Source: Halochromatium sp.
GTDB lineage: Bacteria; Pseudomonadota; Gammaproteobacteria; Chromatiales; Chromatiaceae
DNA: 64,000 nucleotides
NCBI GenBank assembly: GCA_010912705.1
Contig: POWB01000019.1
Span: 39,684-103,683, forward strand
Direction of reading: 5' to 3'
Positions 43,925-53,365 of this stretch are shown piece after piece (within the stretch, counting starts at the first letter, position 1; every line of letters starts with the position of its first letter). The position numbers and the translations under genes are program-made. The notes below the pieces were generated by a model. That model was not told the origin of the DNA. It did no database searches and saw only the letters and a program-made list of their open reading frames with translations.

Positions 43925-46720
43925 TCAACCGGTGTTGCGCATGCCAGCGGCTATGGCGTTGATCGAACGCAACAACGGATCGAGCCACTCCTTTCGCCCC
44001 TCCTCGCTCGGCTCGTTGCGATAGCGCTCGAGCAGGGTGATCTGGATATGGTTCAGAGGATCGAGATAGCTATTGCGCCGTGCCAGCGAGAGCTGCAGTT
44101 CGGGCGTCTCCTCCATCACCGCATGCAGGCCAGCCACGTTCAAAACCTGGGTCAGGGTGCGTTGATATTCATCGGCGATCGCCCGGTAGATCGCCTCGGC
44201 ACGCGCCTGATCCGGCATCAACTGCGCGTACTCATGGGCGATCTGCATCTCGGCCTTGAACAGCGACATCTGCGTGTTGCTCAAGATCGCACGGAAGAAC
44301 GGCCATTCCTGATACATCCGCTGCAGCTTGGCCAAGCGCTCCAGATCCCCTTGTCGCCATTGCTCGATCGCGCTGCCGATGCCAAACCAAGCCGGCAGGG
44401 TATGCCGAGCCTGGGCCCAACCGAAGACCCAGGGGATGGCGCGGATCGAGCCCAGCGAGCGATCCGCCTTCTTGCGATGCGAAGGCCGCGAGCCGATGTT
44501 GAGCAGCGCGATCGCGTCGACCGGGGTCGCCTCATAGAAATAGTCCAGCAGCCCCGGCGTGTCGCAGATCAGGCCCCGATAATGGGCCTCACCGAGCCGC
44601 GCCAGCTCTTCCATGATGCCGAGATAATCCTTGCGTGGCTTGATTGGCGGCTCGATCACGCAGCGGCTCGCCTTCATCAGGCCGCTGATACCCATGGTCA
44701 GCTCATAGAGAGCCGTTTCTGGGTTGGCATAGCGGTAGGAGAGCACCTCACCCTGCTCGGTGAACTTGATCTGCCCGTGCACGGTGTCTTCCGGCTGCGA
44801 CAGGATCGCCTCATGGGTCGGGCCACCGCCGCGACCGATGGTGCCGCCACGACCATGGAAGAGCCGGCACTTGACGCCGCGCCCTTCGGCGAGAGCAATG
44901 ATCTTTTCTTGTGCCTCATAAAGATTCCAAGCCGAGGCGAGGATGCCGCCGTCCTTACAGGAGTCCGAGTAGCCGAGCATCACCTCCTGCAGATTCCCGG
45001 AGGCCTTGAGCAGTGCCGCGTAGGTCGGGTTGTCGAACAACGCCGACATTACGGAGTCGATATGCGCCAGGTCTTCGATGGTCTCGAACAGCGGCGAGAT
45101 GCGCAGATGGCAGAACCAACCGTCCGGGGTCTGCCCGGCGAGCCCGGCCAGGCGCGCTAGCAGCATCACCTCCATCACATGACTGGCACTGTGCGTCATC
45201 GAGATCACATAGGCGCCGAAGACCTGCTCGCTGATCTCAGCACGCATCCGCGCCATCGACTCGAACACCTCGAGCGTCTCGCGGGTCTCAGGCGTTAGCG
45301 TGCCCTTATCGACATGGAACGGATGCGGATGGCCGATCGCCTCGGCCAAGGCCAGCAGCTTCTGCTCCTCGCTGAAGGCATGATAGAGCGGCGCACCGGG
45401 CTGGCGCGCGAACAGCTCGATCACCGCCTCGGTGTGGCGCGTCGACTCCTGGCGCACGTCGAGATGCACCAGATGGAAGCCAAAGGTCTCGACCAGGCGT
45501 AGCAGATCCTTCAGCTCGCCATCGGCGGCATTGGCGTCGCCGTGGCTGATCAGCGAGTCGCGGATCAGGTAGAGGTCATCGAGCAGCTCGCCCTCATGCG
45601 CATAGCCCTCGGGTAGGATCTCCGGACTCTGATCATCCTCGATCCGCGCCCGCACCCGCGCCAGCGTGGTCTCCAGCCGATGGCGAACGATGAACAGCTT
45701 GCGTCGATAGGGCTCGTGGAAATAGCGCCGATGGGTCTGGCGCATGGTATGCAGCCAGTAATCCTCGTCATCGTCGAGGGCATCGAGGAACGGCGTCGAG
45801 GGCTGCACCAGTAGGCTCGAATGGCTGAGGATGCGGGTCAACCGCCGCACCCGCGCGATGTAATGCTCGAGCACCAGCTCGCAGTGCATGCGCACCGCCA
45901 GCTCGGTGGTCTCAGGCTTCACGTAGGGATTGCCATCGCGATCACCGCCGATCCAGGAGCCAAAGCCGACGAAGCTCGGCACCAGCACGCCGCTGTTACT
46001 GCCGTAGAGCCGGCGCACCGCCCGCTCCAGGTTGCGGTAGACCTGCGGCAGGGTCTCGAACAAGGACTCACGGAAGAAGTACAAGCCTTGGCGCACCTCA
46101 TCGGTCACCTGCGGCTTGTGCACCCGCACCTCATCGGTCTTCCAGAGCACCTGGATCTCGCTCAGGATCTGGCCAAGGCGGTCTTGCTGCTCTTCCTCAT
46201 TGAGCTTATGCCGGTGCAGGTCGAGGGCAGCCAGGAAGATGCGTCGATGGGTCTCCAGCGTGGTGCGCCGCTTGGCCTCGGTGGGGTGCGCGGTGAAGAC
46301 CGGCAGATAGGCGAGTTCGTTCAGCAACCGCTGCAGCCCCGCTGCATCGACACCGTCGGCATGGAACTGGCGCAGCGTATGATCGAAGGAGCCGCGCCAG
46401 AGCCGACCGCCGGCGCTGACCAGCGAGCGCCGGTTCAGATAGGCGTGCACATCCTCGACCAGATGCGCCAGGCTGAAATAGATGGTGTAGGCGCGGATCA
46501 CCTCGGCCAGGGTCTGCGAGTCGAGGCCATTGATGCGCTTCATCAGCTTGGCGCGCAGCTCGGGGTCGTCCTGCTCGCGCAGTTTCAGAAAACCCTCGCG
46601 CAGGCGTTCCACCACCACCAGCACGCGCTTGCGGCTATGCTCGCGCAGCACCTCGCCGAGCAGGGTGGCGAAGAGCGCGATGTCACGCTCGGAACCGGAC
46701 AGGGGCTGGGTGTCGTTCAT
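43925..46720 (-). CDS. ppc: Phosphoenolpyruvate carboxylase
   Basis: A 931-aa anaplerotic enzyme making oxaloacetate from PEP and bicarbonate. Catalytic motifs: VFTAHPTEAKRRTTLETHRR (active-site His), GRGGTIGRGGGPTHEAILS (Gly loop) and the C-terminal MRNTG end typical of Ppc. VGFGSWIGGDRDGNP is the family Asp/Arg block. It ends 12 bp from the amidase pseudogene, on the same strand. The length is slightly above E. coli's 883 aa. Confidence 0.96.
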   Translation of the reverse strand: MNDTQPLSGSERDIALFATLLGEVLREHSRKRVLVVVERLREGFLKLREQDDPELRAKLMKRINGLDSQTLAEVIRAYTIYFSLAHLVEDVHAYLNRRSLVSAGGRLWRGSFDHTLRQFHADGVDAAGLQRLLNELAYLPVFTAHPTEAKRRTTLETHRRIFLAALDLHRHKLNEEEQQDRLGQILSEIQVLWKTDEVRVHKPQVTDEVRQGLYFFRESLFETLPQVYRNLERAVRRLYGSNSGVLVPSFVGFGSWIGGDRDGNPYVKPETTELAVRMHCELVLEHYIARVRRLTRILSHSSLLVQPSTPFLDALDDDEDYWLHTMRQTHRRYFHEPYRRKLFIVRHRLETTLARVRARIEDDQSPEILPEGYAHEGELLDDLYLIRDSLISHGDANAADGELKDLLRLVETFGFHLVHLDVRQESTRHTEAVIELFARQPGAPLYHAFSEEQKLLALAEAIGHPHPFHVDKGTLTPETRETLEVFESMARMRAEISEQVFGAYVISMTHSASHVMEVMLLARLAGLAGQTPDGWFCHLRISPLFETIEDLAHIDSVMSALFDNPTYAALLKASGNLQEVMLGYSDSCKDGGILASAWNLYEAQEKIIALAEGRGVKCRLFHGRGGTIGRGGGPTHEAILSQPEDTVHGQIKFTEQGEVLSYRYANPETALYELTMGISGLMKASRCVIEPPIKPRKDYLGIMEELARLGEAHYRGLICDTPGLLDYFYEATPVDAIALLNIGSRPSHRKKADRSLGSIRAIPWVFGWAQARHTLPAWFGIGSAIEQWRQGDLERLAKLQRMYQEWPFFRAILSNTQMSLFKAEMQIAHEYAQLMPDQARAEAIYRAIADEYQRTLTQVLNVAGLHAVMEETPELQLSLARRNSYLDPLNHIQITLLERYRNEPSEEGRKEWLDPLLRSINAIAAGMRNTG

Positions 46721-47066
46721 CGCGATACAGGGCTTATTGGCGGGGGATTAGGAAGCGATCGACGGGCGCCGAGGCTGAGCCTCTGAGGTCGAACGGATCA
46801 AGCTAGAGAACCTGAGAGGGTCTAGCGCGAGAATAGGGAGTCTAACCCGGTACCCCAGGGATGAAAACCGATCTAAGTGGGTTCTTAAGCTGCGCCCGGC
46901 AGGGCCACAGCATCAATTAAGATTCACACACAGAGATTGTTATGCGCCAAATCCCGGTGCATCAGCCTTGATCCATGCCCATCTATAACCCTAGCGCTTG
47001 TCGACAGAGGCCGGTTACCTCTATGGTCGCAAGCCTTGCTCATCATCAGTCACCGAGGATACTCCG
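46721..47066. other. Intergenic region between divergent ppc and hydrolase genes
   Basis: This 346-bp divergent gap must hold promoters for ppc (minus) and the dienelactone hydrolase gene (plus). I see small imperfect inverted repeats (for example GAGGCTGAGCCTC) but no convincing -35/-10 pair. No ORF of interest. Confidence 0.5.
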
Positions 47067-47897
47067 ATGCCCGCACAACCGCTGCTCAACCCGAACCGCG
47101 CCCAGGCGCTCCCCTCCGCAATGGCCTTGGCTGCTTGCGCCCTTGTGAGCCTTGCCAGCGGCAGCGTCCAAGCGGAGGTTCAGTCGAAGCCCATCAGCTA
47201 CGAAGACGAAGGCGTCTCGCTCACCGGCCATCTGTACTGGGACGATGCGATCGAAGGCGATCGCCCCGGCATCCTGGTGATCCATGAGTGGTGGGGCCTC
47301 AATGACTACGCCAAGCAGCGCGCCCGGATGCTCGCTGAGCTGGGCTACGTCGCCTTCGCGGCCGACATGTACGGCAACGATCAGGTCACCGATCAGCCCG
47401 CGCAGGCCAAAGAATGGATGCAAGCGGTCACCGTCGACCCCGAGCTTTGGCGTCAGCGCGCCGATGCCGGACTGGCGCAGCTCAAGGCGGCGGCTGATGT
47501 GGATGCAGAGCAGATTGCTGCGATCGGCTACTGCTTCGGCGGCGGCACCGTCCTGCAGATGGCCTATGGCGGCGCCGATCTCGACGGCATCGTCAGCTTT
47601 CACGGCTCATTTCCCGCCGCCCCGGAAGAGGCTGTTGGCAAGATCAAGCCCGAGATCCTGATCCTGCATGGTCAAGCCGATAGCTTCGTCGCGCCCGAGG
47701 TCGTCGCCAACTTCCAGAACAAGCTTGAAGCGGCCGGCGCCAACTGGGAGATGGACATCTACGGCGGCGCGCGCCACGGCTTCACCAACCCGAACGCCAG
47801 CGACTATGGCCTTGAGAACCTGCAGCATGATCCGCAGGCCGATGCCCGCTCCTGGGAGCGGATGCAAGGCTTCTTCGATGAGATCTTCGCCGATTGA
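47067..47897 (+). CDS. Exported dienelactone hydrolase-family alpha/beta hydrolase
   Basis: A 276-aa protein from ATG 47067 with GAGGA at 47054-47058. It starts with a signal peptide (MALAACALVSLASGSVQA). The hydrolase fold shows ILVIHEWWGLNDYAKQRARM, AAIGYCFGGGTVLQMA (Cys nucleophile in GYCFGG), ILHGQADSFVAP (Asp) and GGARHGFTNPNA (His). The Cys-Asp-His triad is typical of DLH. An exported DLH-like enzyme may act on periplasmic esters. A terminator-like hairpin follows at 47965. Confidence 0.9.
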   Translation: MPAQPLLNPNRAQALPSAMALAACALVSLASGSVQAEVQSKPISYEDEGVSLTGHLYWDDAIEGDRPGILVIHEWWGLNDYAKQRARMLAELGYVAFAADMYGNDQVTDQPAQAKEWMQAVTVDPELWRQRADAGLAQLKAAADVDAEQIAAIGYCFGGGTVLQMAYGGADLDGIVSFHGSFPAAPEEAVGKIKPEILILHGQADSFVAPEVVANFQNKLEAAGANWEMDIYGGARHGFTNPNASDYGLENLQHDPQADARSWERMQGFFDEIFAD

Positions 47898-47964
47898 TGT
47901 GATGCGAGCAAACCTGCTGAGCTCAACAGTTCAAAGGCTCGCTGTTCAAAACGATCACAATATC

Positions 47965-47986
47965 AAAGCCCTTCATTGGGTTTTTT
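47965..47986 (+). terminator. Intrinsic-terminator-like hairpin after hydrolase gene
   Basis: AAAGCCC pairs with GGGTTTT (one G-U pair) across a TTCATT loop and runs into further T's. It is 68 bp after the hydrolase stop and 25 bp before lspA. Confidence 0.6.
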
Positions 47987-48010
47987 ATCCGCAAGAATCG
48001 CTCGCACCCG

Positions 48011-48517
48011 ATGAAACATTGGCTATGGCTTTCCGTTGTCGTGATCCTCTTAGACCAGGCCAGCAAGTGGCTGGTCCTGAGCGCCCTCGAGCCCTATCAA
48101 GTGCTCGAGCTGCTGCCCAACATCAATCTGACCCTGATGTTCAATCCTGGCGCTGCGTTCAGCCTCTTGGCCGATGCCGGGGGCTGGCAGCGTTGGCTGT
48201 TCGCAGGCTTTGCGCTCCTCGTCACGCTGGCACTGGTGATCTGGCTGTGGCGGCTGCAGCGCAGCGAGCGCTTGCTAGCAGTTGGCCTGGCGTTGATCAT
48301 TGGCGGGGCGGTCGGCAACCTGATCGATCGCGTCGCTTATGGCCATGTGGTCGACTTCATTCAGGTCTACCTGCCGCTGATCCCGCTGCGCTTGTTCAAC
48401 CCTTGGCCGGCCTTTAATGTCGCCGATAGCGCAATCAGCATTGGCGTGGTGCTGCTGCTGATCGAGACTGCAGGCAGCGCGGGCGGTCTCAAGCCAGCCA
48501 ACCCTAAGTCGCCTTAA
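48011..48517 (+). CDS. lspA: Lipoprotein signal peptidase (signal peptidase II)
   Basis: A 168-aa inner-membrane aspartyl peptidase that cleaves prolipoproteins. Motifs: VVVILLDQASKWLV, NPGAAFSLLAD, VGNLIDRVAYGHVVDFI (Asp) and FNVADSAISIGVVLLL (second catalytic Asp). Four helices as expected. It is not beside ileS, the usual neighbour; it stands alone here after a terminator-like hairpin. Confidence 0.95.
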   Translation: MKHWLWLSVVVILLDQASKWLVLSALEPYQVLELLPNINLTLMFNPGAAFSLLADAGGWQRWLFAGFALLVTLALVIWLWRLQRSERLLAVGLALIIGGAVGNLIDRVAYGHVVDFIQVYLPLIPLRLFNPWPAFNVADSAISIGVVLLLIETAGSAGGLKPANPKSP

Positions 48518-48595
48518 ACCTGCCCTGAGGAGCGGCGGCGCCAGCTCGCTCAAAGGTGGACCACAGCAATCGACCTAATCAACCTCGGAGATGAG

Positions 48596-49501
48596 ATGAA
48601 AATTGCCATCCTTTCGCGCAATCCGAAGCTGTACTCGACGCGACGGCTCGCCGAGGCCGCGCGCGAGCGTGGCCACGAGGCGCGCGTGATCGACGTGCTG
48701 CGCTGCTACATGAACATCACCTCGCACGCGCCCTCGATTCACTACAAAGGTGAGCAGTTGACCGGATTCGATGCGGTCATCCCACGCATCGGCGCCTCGG
48801 TAACCTTCTACGGCACCGCAGTGCTGCGCCAGTTCGAGATGATGAACGTCTACCCGCTGAACGAGTCGGTCGCGATCACCCGCGCCCGCGACAAGCTCCG
48901 CTCATTGCAACTACTCTCACGCCGTGGCATTGGCCTGCCGATCACCGGCTTCGCCCATACCCCGGACGATATCGAGGACCTGATCAAGATGGTCGGCGGC
49001 GCACCGCTGGTGATCAAATTGCTCGAGGGCACCCAGGGTATCGGCGTGGTGCTCGCTGAGACCCGCCAGGCGGCCGAGAGCGTGATCGAGGCCTTCCTCG
49101 GCCTCAAGGTCAACATCCTGGTGCAGGAATATATCCGTGAGGCCAAGGGCGCCGACATCCGTTGCTTTGTGATCGGCGAGAAGGTGGTCGCGGCGATGCG
49201 CCGGCAGGCGAAACCCGGCGAGTTCCGCTCCAACCTGCACCGCGGCGGCAGCGCTGAGCTGATTCGCATCACCCCCGAGGAGCGCTCCACGGCGGTGCGC
49301 GCGGCAAAGATCATGGGTCTGAACGTGGCCGGCGTCGATGTGCTGCGCTCCAATCATGGCCCCGTGGTCATGGAGGTCAATTCATCACCCGGCCTGGAAG
49401 GCATCGAAGCGGCCACCGGCAAGGATGTCGCCGGGCAGATGATCACCTTCATCGAAAAAGACGCCCTCGCCGGCAAGACGCGCACCCGTGGCAAGGGCTA
49501 G
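48596..49501 (+). CDS. rimK: RimK family ATP-grasp ligase (S6 glutamate ligase)
   Basis: A 301-aa ATP-grasp enzyme that adds glutamates to the C-terminus of ribosomal protein S6. [18 protein letters not shown] and [15 protein letters not shown] at the N-terminus are RimK-specific. The ATP-grasp core has [39 protein letters not shown] and [17 protein letters not shown], with GR-type metal ligands. It overlaps the aspartoacylase-type gene by 14 bp, so the two are probably a unit. Confidence 0.93.
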   Translation: MKIAILSRNPKLYSTRRLAEAARERGHEARVIDVLRCYMNITSHAPSIHYKGEQLTGFDAVIPRIGASVTFYGTAVLRQFEMMNVYPLNESVAITRARDKLRSLQLLSRRGIGLPITGFAHTPDDIEDLIKMVGGAPLVIKLLEGTQGIGVVLAETRQAAESVIEAFLGLKVNILVQEYIREAKGADIRCFVIGEKVVAAMRRQAKPGEFRSNLHRGGSAELIRITPEERSTAVRAAKIMGLNVAGVDVLRSNHGPVVMEVNSSPGLEGIEAATGKDVAGQMITFIEKDALAGKTRTRGKG

Positions 49502-50540
49502 CGCACGCCCGGCGGGGATACGCATCGGCGGTCATCTGGTGCGCCCTGGCGAGCGCGCGCGCATCGACCTTCCGCTGCCGATCCTATTCACCCAGAACCC
49601 GGTGGTGCTGCCGGTGCATGTTCTGCACGGTCGGCGCCCAGGGCCACGGCTTTTTGTCACTGCCGCCGTCCACGGCGACGAGATCAACGGCATCGCCATC
49701 ATTCGCCGCTTACTCAGCAGCACCGCGCTGCGCTCGCTGCGTGGTACCCTGCTGGCGGTGCCGGTGGTCAATGTCTACGGTTTCGTCCGTCACTCGCGCT
49801 ACCTGCCCGATCGCCGCGATCTGAATCGCAGCTTCCCAGGCTCCGAGGGCGGCTCGCTCGCCGGCCGACTCGCGGCCACGCTGATGAGCGAGATCGTCGC
49901 CGATAGCGACCTCGGCATCGACCTGCATACCGGCGCCGCGCACCGTGAGAATCTGCCGCAGATCCGCGCCCGTGTCGACGAGATTGGGATCGCGGATCTC
50001 GCGCGCGCCTTTGGCGCACCGGTGATCCTCGACGCGGATTTTCGCGATGGCTCCTTACGCGCTGCTGCAGCAGCGCTCGATGTGCCGGTGCTGCTCTACG
50101 AGGCCGGCGAGGCACTGCGCTTCGATGAGCTCTCGATCCGCGCCGGGGTGCGTGGCATCCTCGGCGTCATGCGTCAGCTCGGGATGATCCGCGATAGCGC
50201 GCGCCGTCCGCGCTCAGCCCATCAGCCGGTGATCGCCCGCTCGAGTGTCTGGGCCCGCGCCCACACCAGCGGCATGCTGCGCTTCGCCCGACCGCTCGGC
50301 GCCTGGGTTGAGAAGGGCGAGCGCCTCGCCACCGTCGCTGATCCCTTCGGCAATGGCGAGGAGGCGGTGAATTCACCCGCCGCTGGTATCGTCATCGGCC
50401 GCATGAATCTACCGCTCATCACCGAGGGTGAGGCGCTATTCCATATCGCCCGCTTCAAGACCGACGCCGTCGCCGACACAGTCGAACAATTCCAGGCGCT
50501 ACTGGAGCCCGATGATCTGCTAGAGGAGCCAATCGACTAA
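49488..50540 (+). CDS. Succinylglutamate desuccinylase/aspartoacylase-family metallohydrolase
   Basis: A 350-aa M14-like zinc amidohydrolase. [20 protein letters not shown] carries the HxxE zinc ligands, RDLNRSFPG the substrate-binding Arg, and [16 protein letters not shown] the third ligand His; a C-terminal beta domain follows ([20 protein letters not shown]). It starts with GTG 49488 within the rimK 3' end. Pairing with rimK suggests it might trim glutamate or process a related amide, but its substrate is not known. Confidence 0.85.
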   Translation: MARASARPAGIRIGGHLVRPGERARIDLPLPILFTQNPVVLPVHVLHGRRPGPRLFVTAAVHGDEINGIAIIRRLLSSTALRSLRGTLLAVPVVNVYGFVRHSRYLPDRRDLNRSFPGSEGGSLAGRLAATLMSEIVADSDLGIDLHTGAAHRENLPQIRARVDEIGIADLARAFGAPVILDADFRDGSLRAAAAALDVPVLLYEAGEALRFDELSIRAGVRGILGVMRQLGMIRDSARRPRSAHQPVIARSSVWARAHTSGMLRFARPLGAWVEKGERLATVADPFGNGEEAVNSPAAGIVIGRMNLPLITEGEALFHIARFKTDAVADTVEQFQALLEPDDLLEEPID

Positions 50541-50568
50541 GCTCAGCCAGGATGCCCTCTCCCGGCCC

Positions 50569-51480
50569 TCAAAAGCCGGCCACGACCTTGGTCACCAACC
50601 CGGTGTCGAGGGCCTCAGCGAGCGAGATCCAGTACATCCTGTTGTTTGGCACCGCCGCCGCCGCAAGGGCAATGCTATCGTCGATGCCCATCTCACGCAG
50701 ATAGAGGGCTGCACTCACGACCGATAGCTGCCCGCCCTCATGGCTGCTGAGGTGCGCAGGCACCTTGCTCTGATGGATACCGAGGCGGACATTCGCGGTG
50801 ACATAGCGCTCGATACCGCCCGCTAACACATCGACACAGGCCGAGGTGCAGAGATCATTGACGCCGACGGGAATGCCGTTCTCGCGCAGCCAACGTCCCA
50901 GCCTGCGTGCCTCATAGAGCGAGCCGCCAGGGCTGTTGATGACTAAGCCGACGGCCCCTTCGGCACGCAGCCGCGCGATGACCTTGTCTGCGAAGCCATC
51001 GTTGATCTCGCCGTCGACCACCAGCCAGGTCCGGTCAACCCCGCCCTCATCGTCGAAGCGCACCAATCCGGAGGACGCACCGGTGAGGCTGGCCAGATGG
51101 TCGCAGGCGTTACGGGCAAGCTCAATCATCTGATCACGCTGCGCGGGCCGAGCCGCAGCGATTCGCGCCAGGTAGTTGGCGCGCTCGATCATCTGCTCAA
51201 CCTCAAACCCATAGCGCTCGAGCGCAGCAATCACAACGGCATCGGTTGCTGCGCGATCACCGTTCTGCACCACGCGTAGCAGATGACAGGCAGCGATCTC
51301 GCTCAGCAGCTCGTCCGCATCGATCCCCGCTGGCAGACGCTGGCGATCGTCTGGCAGACCAGCGCAGCCAGCGAGCAGCAGCGTCAGCCAAGAGACCACC
51401 AACAGCAGACCAAGCTTGGAAGGCCGAGTAGAGGTCGCCGCACGCCATCCGGAGGTATGCTGCCGGCTGCCCTGAGTCAT
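50569..51480 (-). CDS. Periplasmic lipoprotein with ClpP/crotonase-like protease fold
   Basis: A 303-aa lipoprotein from ATG 51480. Signal and lipobox: GLLLVVSWLTLLLAGC (Cys39). The C-terminal half has VINSPGGSLYEARRLGRWL (oxyanion Gly-Gly), DLCTSACVDVLAGG (Ser in SAC as nucleophile) and VRLGIHQSKVP (His), the pattern of ClpP-like domains. The N-terminal half is helical and unrelated to ClpP. A codon 123 bp upstream would add repeats only and is disfavoured. It follows hisHF on the same strand. Confidence 0.75.
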   Translation of the reverse strand: MTQGSRQHTSGWRAATSTRPSKLGLLLVVSWLTLLLAGCAGLPDDRQRLPAGIDADELLSEIAACHLLRVVQNGDRAATDAVVIAALERYGFEVEQMIERANYLARIAAARPAQRDQMIELARNACDHLASLTGASSGLVRFDDEGGVDRTWLVVDGEINDGFADKVIARLRAEGAVGLVINSPGGSLYEARRLGRWLRENGIPVGVNDLCTSACVDVLAGGIERYVTANVRLGIHQSKVPAHLSSHEGGQLSVVSAALYLREMGIDDSIALAAAAVPNNRMYWISLAEALDTGLVTKVVAGF

Positions 51481-51509
51481 GCCCCTGCCCCTGCCGGAGC
51501 GCGCCGACT

Positions 51510-51600
51510 GTTCAGGGCCTTGCTCAGGCTCTGTGTCCTGCCTATGCTCAGGGTCCAGCCTATGCTTAGGGTCATGGCTCTGCCCAGGTGCGGACCAGTG
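51510..51600. repeat. Imperfect 18-bp tandem repeats
   Basis: Units such as CTCAGGGTCCAGCCTATG and CTTAGGGTCATGGCTCTG recur three to four times between hisHF and the lipoprotein gene. If translated as an extension they would give Asp/Pro/Glu/His-rich hexapeptides. Confidence 0.6.
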
Positions 51601-51608
51601 CACAGGCC

Positions 51609-53306
51609 CTAGTCTCGAACCGGAATACCATCAGCCCGCATCCGCGCCTTGACCGCGGCAATCGGCACCTCGCGGCGATGGAAGATGCCCGCCGCCAGCG
51701 CCGCCTCGGCACCGGTGCGCTCGAACACCTCCGAGAAATGCGCCGGCCGACCCGCACCGCTCGAGGCGATCACCGGGATACTGACCGCGGAGCGTACTGC
51801 CTCGATCAGCTCCAGATCGAAGCCGCTGCCAGTGCCATCACGATCGATCGAGTTGAGCAGGATCTCACCGGCTCCGAGCTGCTCGCAAACCTGTGCCAGT
51901 TCTACTGCATCCACATCGCGACCCTCGCGTCCGCCCTTGATGGTGCATTGGAACCAACAATAACGCTCGCCATTCGGCCCTGGGATACTGGTCTCGATTA
52001 GCGTGCGTGCGGTCTCATCCGGCGACTGCACATAGACGCGGCGCGGATCGACCGAGATCACCACCGCCTGATTGCCATACACCTTGGCGATCTGCTCGAT
52101 GGCGCTGCTACCGTCGCCTGCCCCGCGCGCGCGAACGGCCTCGACCGTACCAACGGCATCCGAGCCGATCGAGATCTTGTCCGCGCCAGAGCGGAAATAC
52201 TCACCGGCCACATCGAGCGCGCTGTACGCATGCCCCTCGGCATCGGTGAAGGCACGGATACCGCCGCCGATGGTCAAAGGCACAAAGACATTCTCGGAGG
52301 TCCGCCGCAACACCTCGAGCATCGGCTGATCCGAGAGCGGGAAGTCGCGAAAGGCGGTGATGTTGAGGAAGGTGATCTCATCGGCGCCCTCCTCATAGTA
52401 ACGGCGCGCCAGCTCGACCGGCTTGCCGAGGTTACGCACCTCACCGCCAGACTCACGCACATCGTATTGATCGCCCTTGGTGACCACGAGGTCACCGGCA
52501 TCGTTGCTGCGCACGTCCAGACAAGCGATGACCCGTTTCGCGAGCTGTGTCGGTGGCGGGCCGTCTTGCCCAGTGTATGCGGCCGAGCCATGGTGGCTGC
52601 TCTGTGCTGGCAGGCCATCATGCGCGCTAGGGACTGGCGACCCCTCTGCAGGATGCCGGGCAAGCTCAGGCTGCGGCGTCTGCCCCGCTTGCTGATCCAA
52701 CGCGCCCCCTAGAAACCGCCGCAGCAGTTCGAGGCCTGACTCGCCGCTCTTCTCGGGATGGAACTGCACCGCCGCCACACGACCGCGCTGCACCGCGCTG
52801 ACAAAGGCGCCGCCGTAATCCGTCTCCGCGAGCACCCAGTCGGCATTCTCAGGACTCGCTTCGGCGTGATAGGAGTGCACAAAATAGAAGCGTTGCTGAT
52901 CCAGCCCCGCCAGCAAGGCGCTGTCGCGCTGCAGCCGCAGTCCATTCCAGCCCATGTGCGGCACCGCGAGGCTGCTCTCCGGGAACCGACGCACCTGCCC
53001 CGGGATCAACCCCAGCCCTGGCACCCCCGGCGATTCATCGCTGCCCTCGAACAGACTTTGCAGCCCGATACAGATGCCCAGGAAGGGGCGGTCCGCGGCC
53101 AGGTAGGCTTTCAGCGGCTCGGTATAGCCCAGGGCATTGAGCCGCTGCATTGCCGCACCAAAGGCGCCAACGCCAGGGAAGATCAGGTATTCGGCGGCGA
53201 GAATATCGGCAGGCCGATGGATATCGGTCAGCTCGAAGCCGAGCTGAGCGATGGCATTGCGCACACTGCGGACGTTGCCGGCGCCGTAATCGAGGAGCGA
53301 GATCAT
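51609..53306 (-). CDS. hisHF: Bifunctional imidazole glycerol phosphate synthase HisHF (fused, eukaryote-type)
   Basis: A 565-aa fusion making imidazole glycerol phosphate and AICAR for histidine synthesis. The HisH glutaminase part is residues 1-200 (nucleophile C79 in [11 protein letters not shown]183/E185 in QFHPEKS). A 50-residue Pro/Gln/Ser-rich linker (about 203-253) follows. The HisF cyclase part starts at [11 protein letters not shown] with D264, and has [16 protein letters not shown] near the C-terminus. It carries the eukaryotic HIS7 insert [13 protein letters not shown] and [15 protein letters not shown]. Separate hisH/hisF genes are the bacterial norm. No other his gene lies nearby. 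Confidence 0.9.
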   Translation of the reverse strand: MISLLDYGAGNVRSVRNAIAQLGFELTDIHRPADILAAEYLIFPGVGAFGAAMQRLNALGYTEPLKAYLAADRPFLGICIGLQSLFEGSDESPGVPGLGLIPGQVRRFPESSLAVPHMGWNGLRLQRDSALLAGLDQQRFYFVHSYHAEASPENADWVLAETDYGGAFVSAVQRGRVAAVQFHPEKSGESGLELLRRFLGGALDQQAGQTPQPELARHPAEGSPVPSAHDGLPAQSSHHGSAAYTGQDGPPPTQLAKRVIACLDVRSNDAGDLVVTKGDQYDVRESGGEVRNLGKPVELARRYYEEGADEITFLNITAFRDFPLSDQPMLEVLRRTSENVFVPLTIGGGIRAFTDAEGHAYSALDVAGEYFRSGADKISIGSDAVGTVEAVRARGAGDGSSAIEQIAKVYGNQAVVISVDPRRVYVQSPDETARTLIETSIPGPNGERYCWFQCTIKGGREGRDVDAVELAQVCEQLGAGEILLNSIDRDGTGSGFDLELIEAVRSAVSIPVIASSGAGRPAHFSEVFERTGAEAALAAGIFHRREVPIAAVKARMRADGIPVRD

Positions 53307-53365
53307 GAGGATGGGAGAGCTTGAGCGATCAGTCGAAGGTGCAGTTTAGCAGCACGCGGGCCGAA

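Noticed and set aside
45821..46786. 321-codon plus-strand frame opposite ppc
   Set aside because: Antisense shadow of ppc with no motif and no ribosome-binding site.
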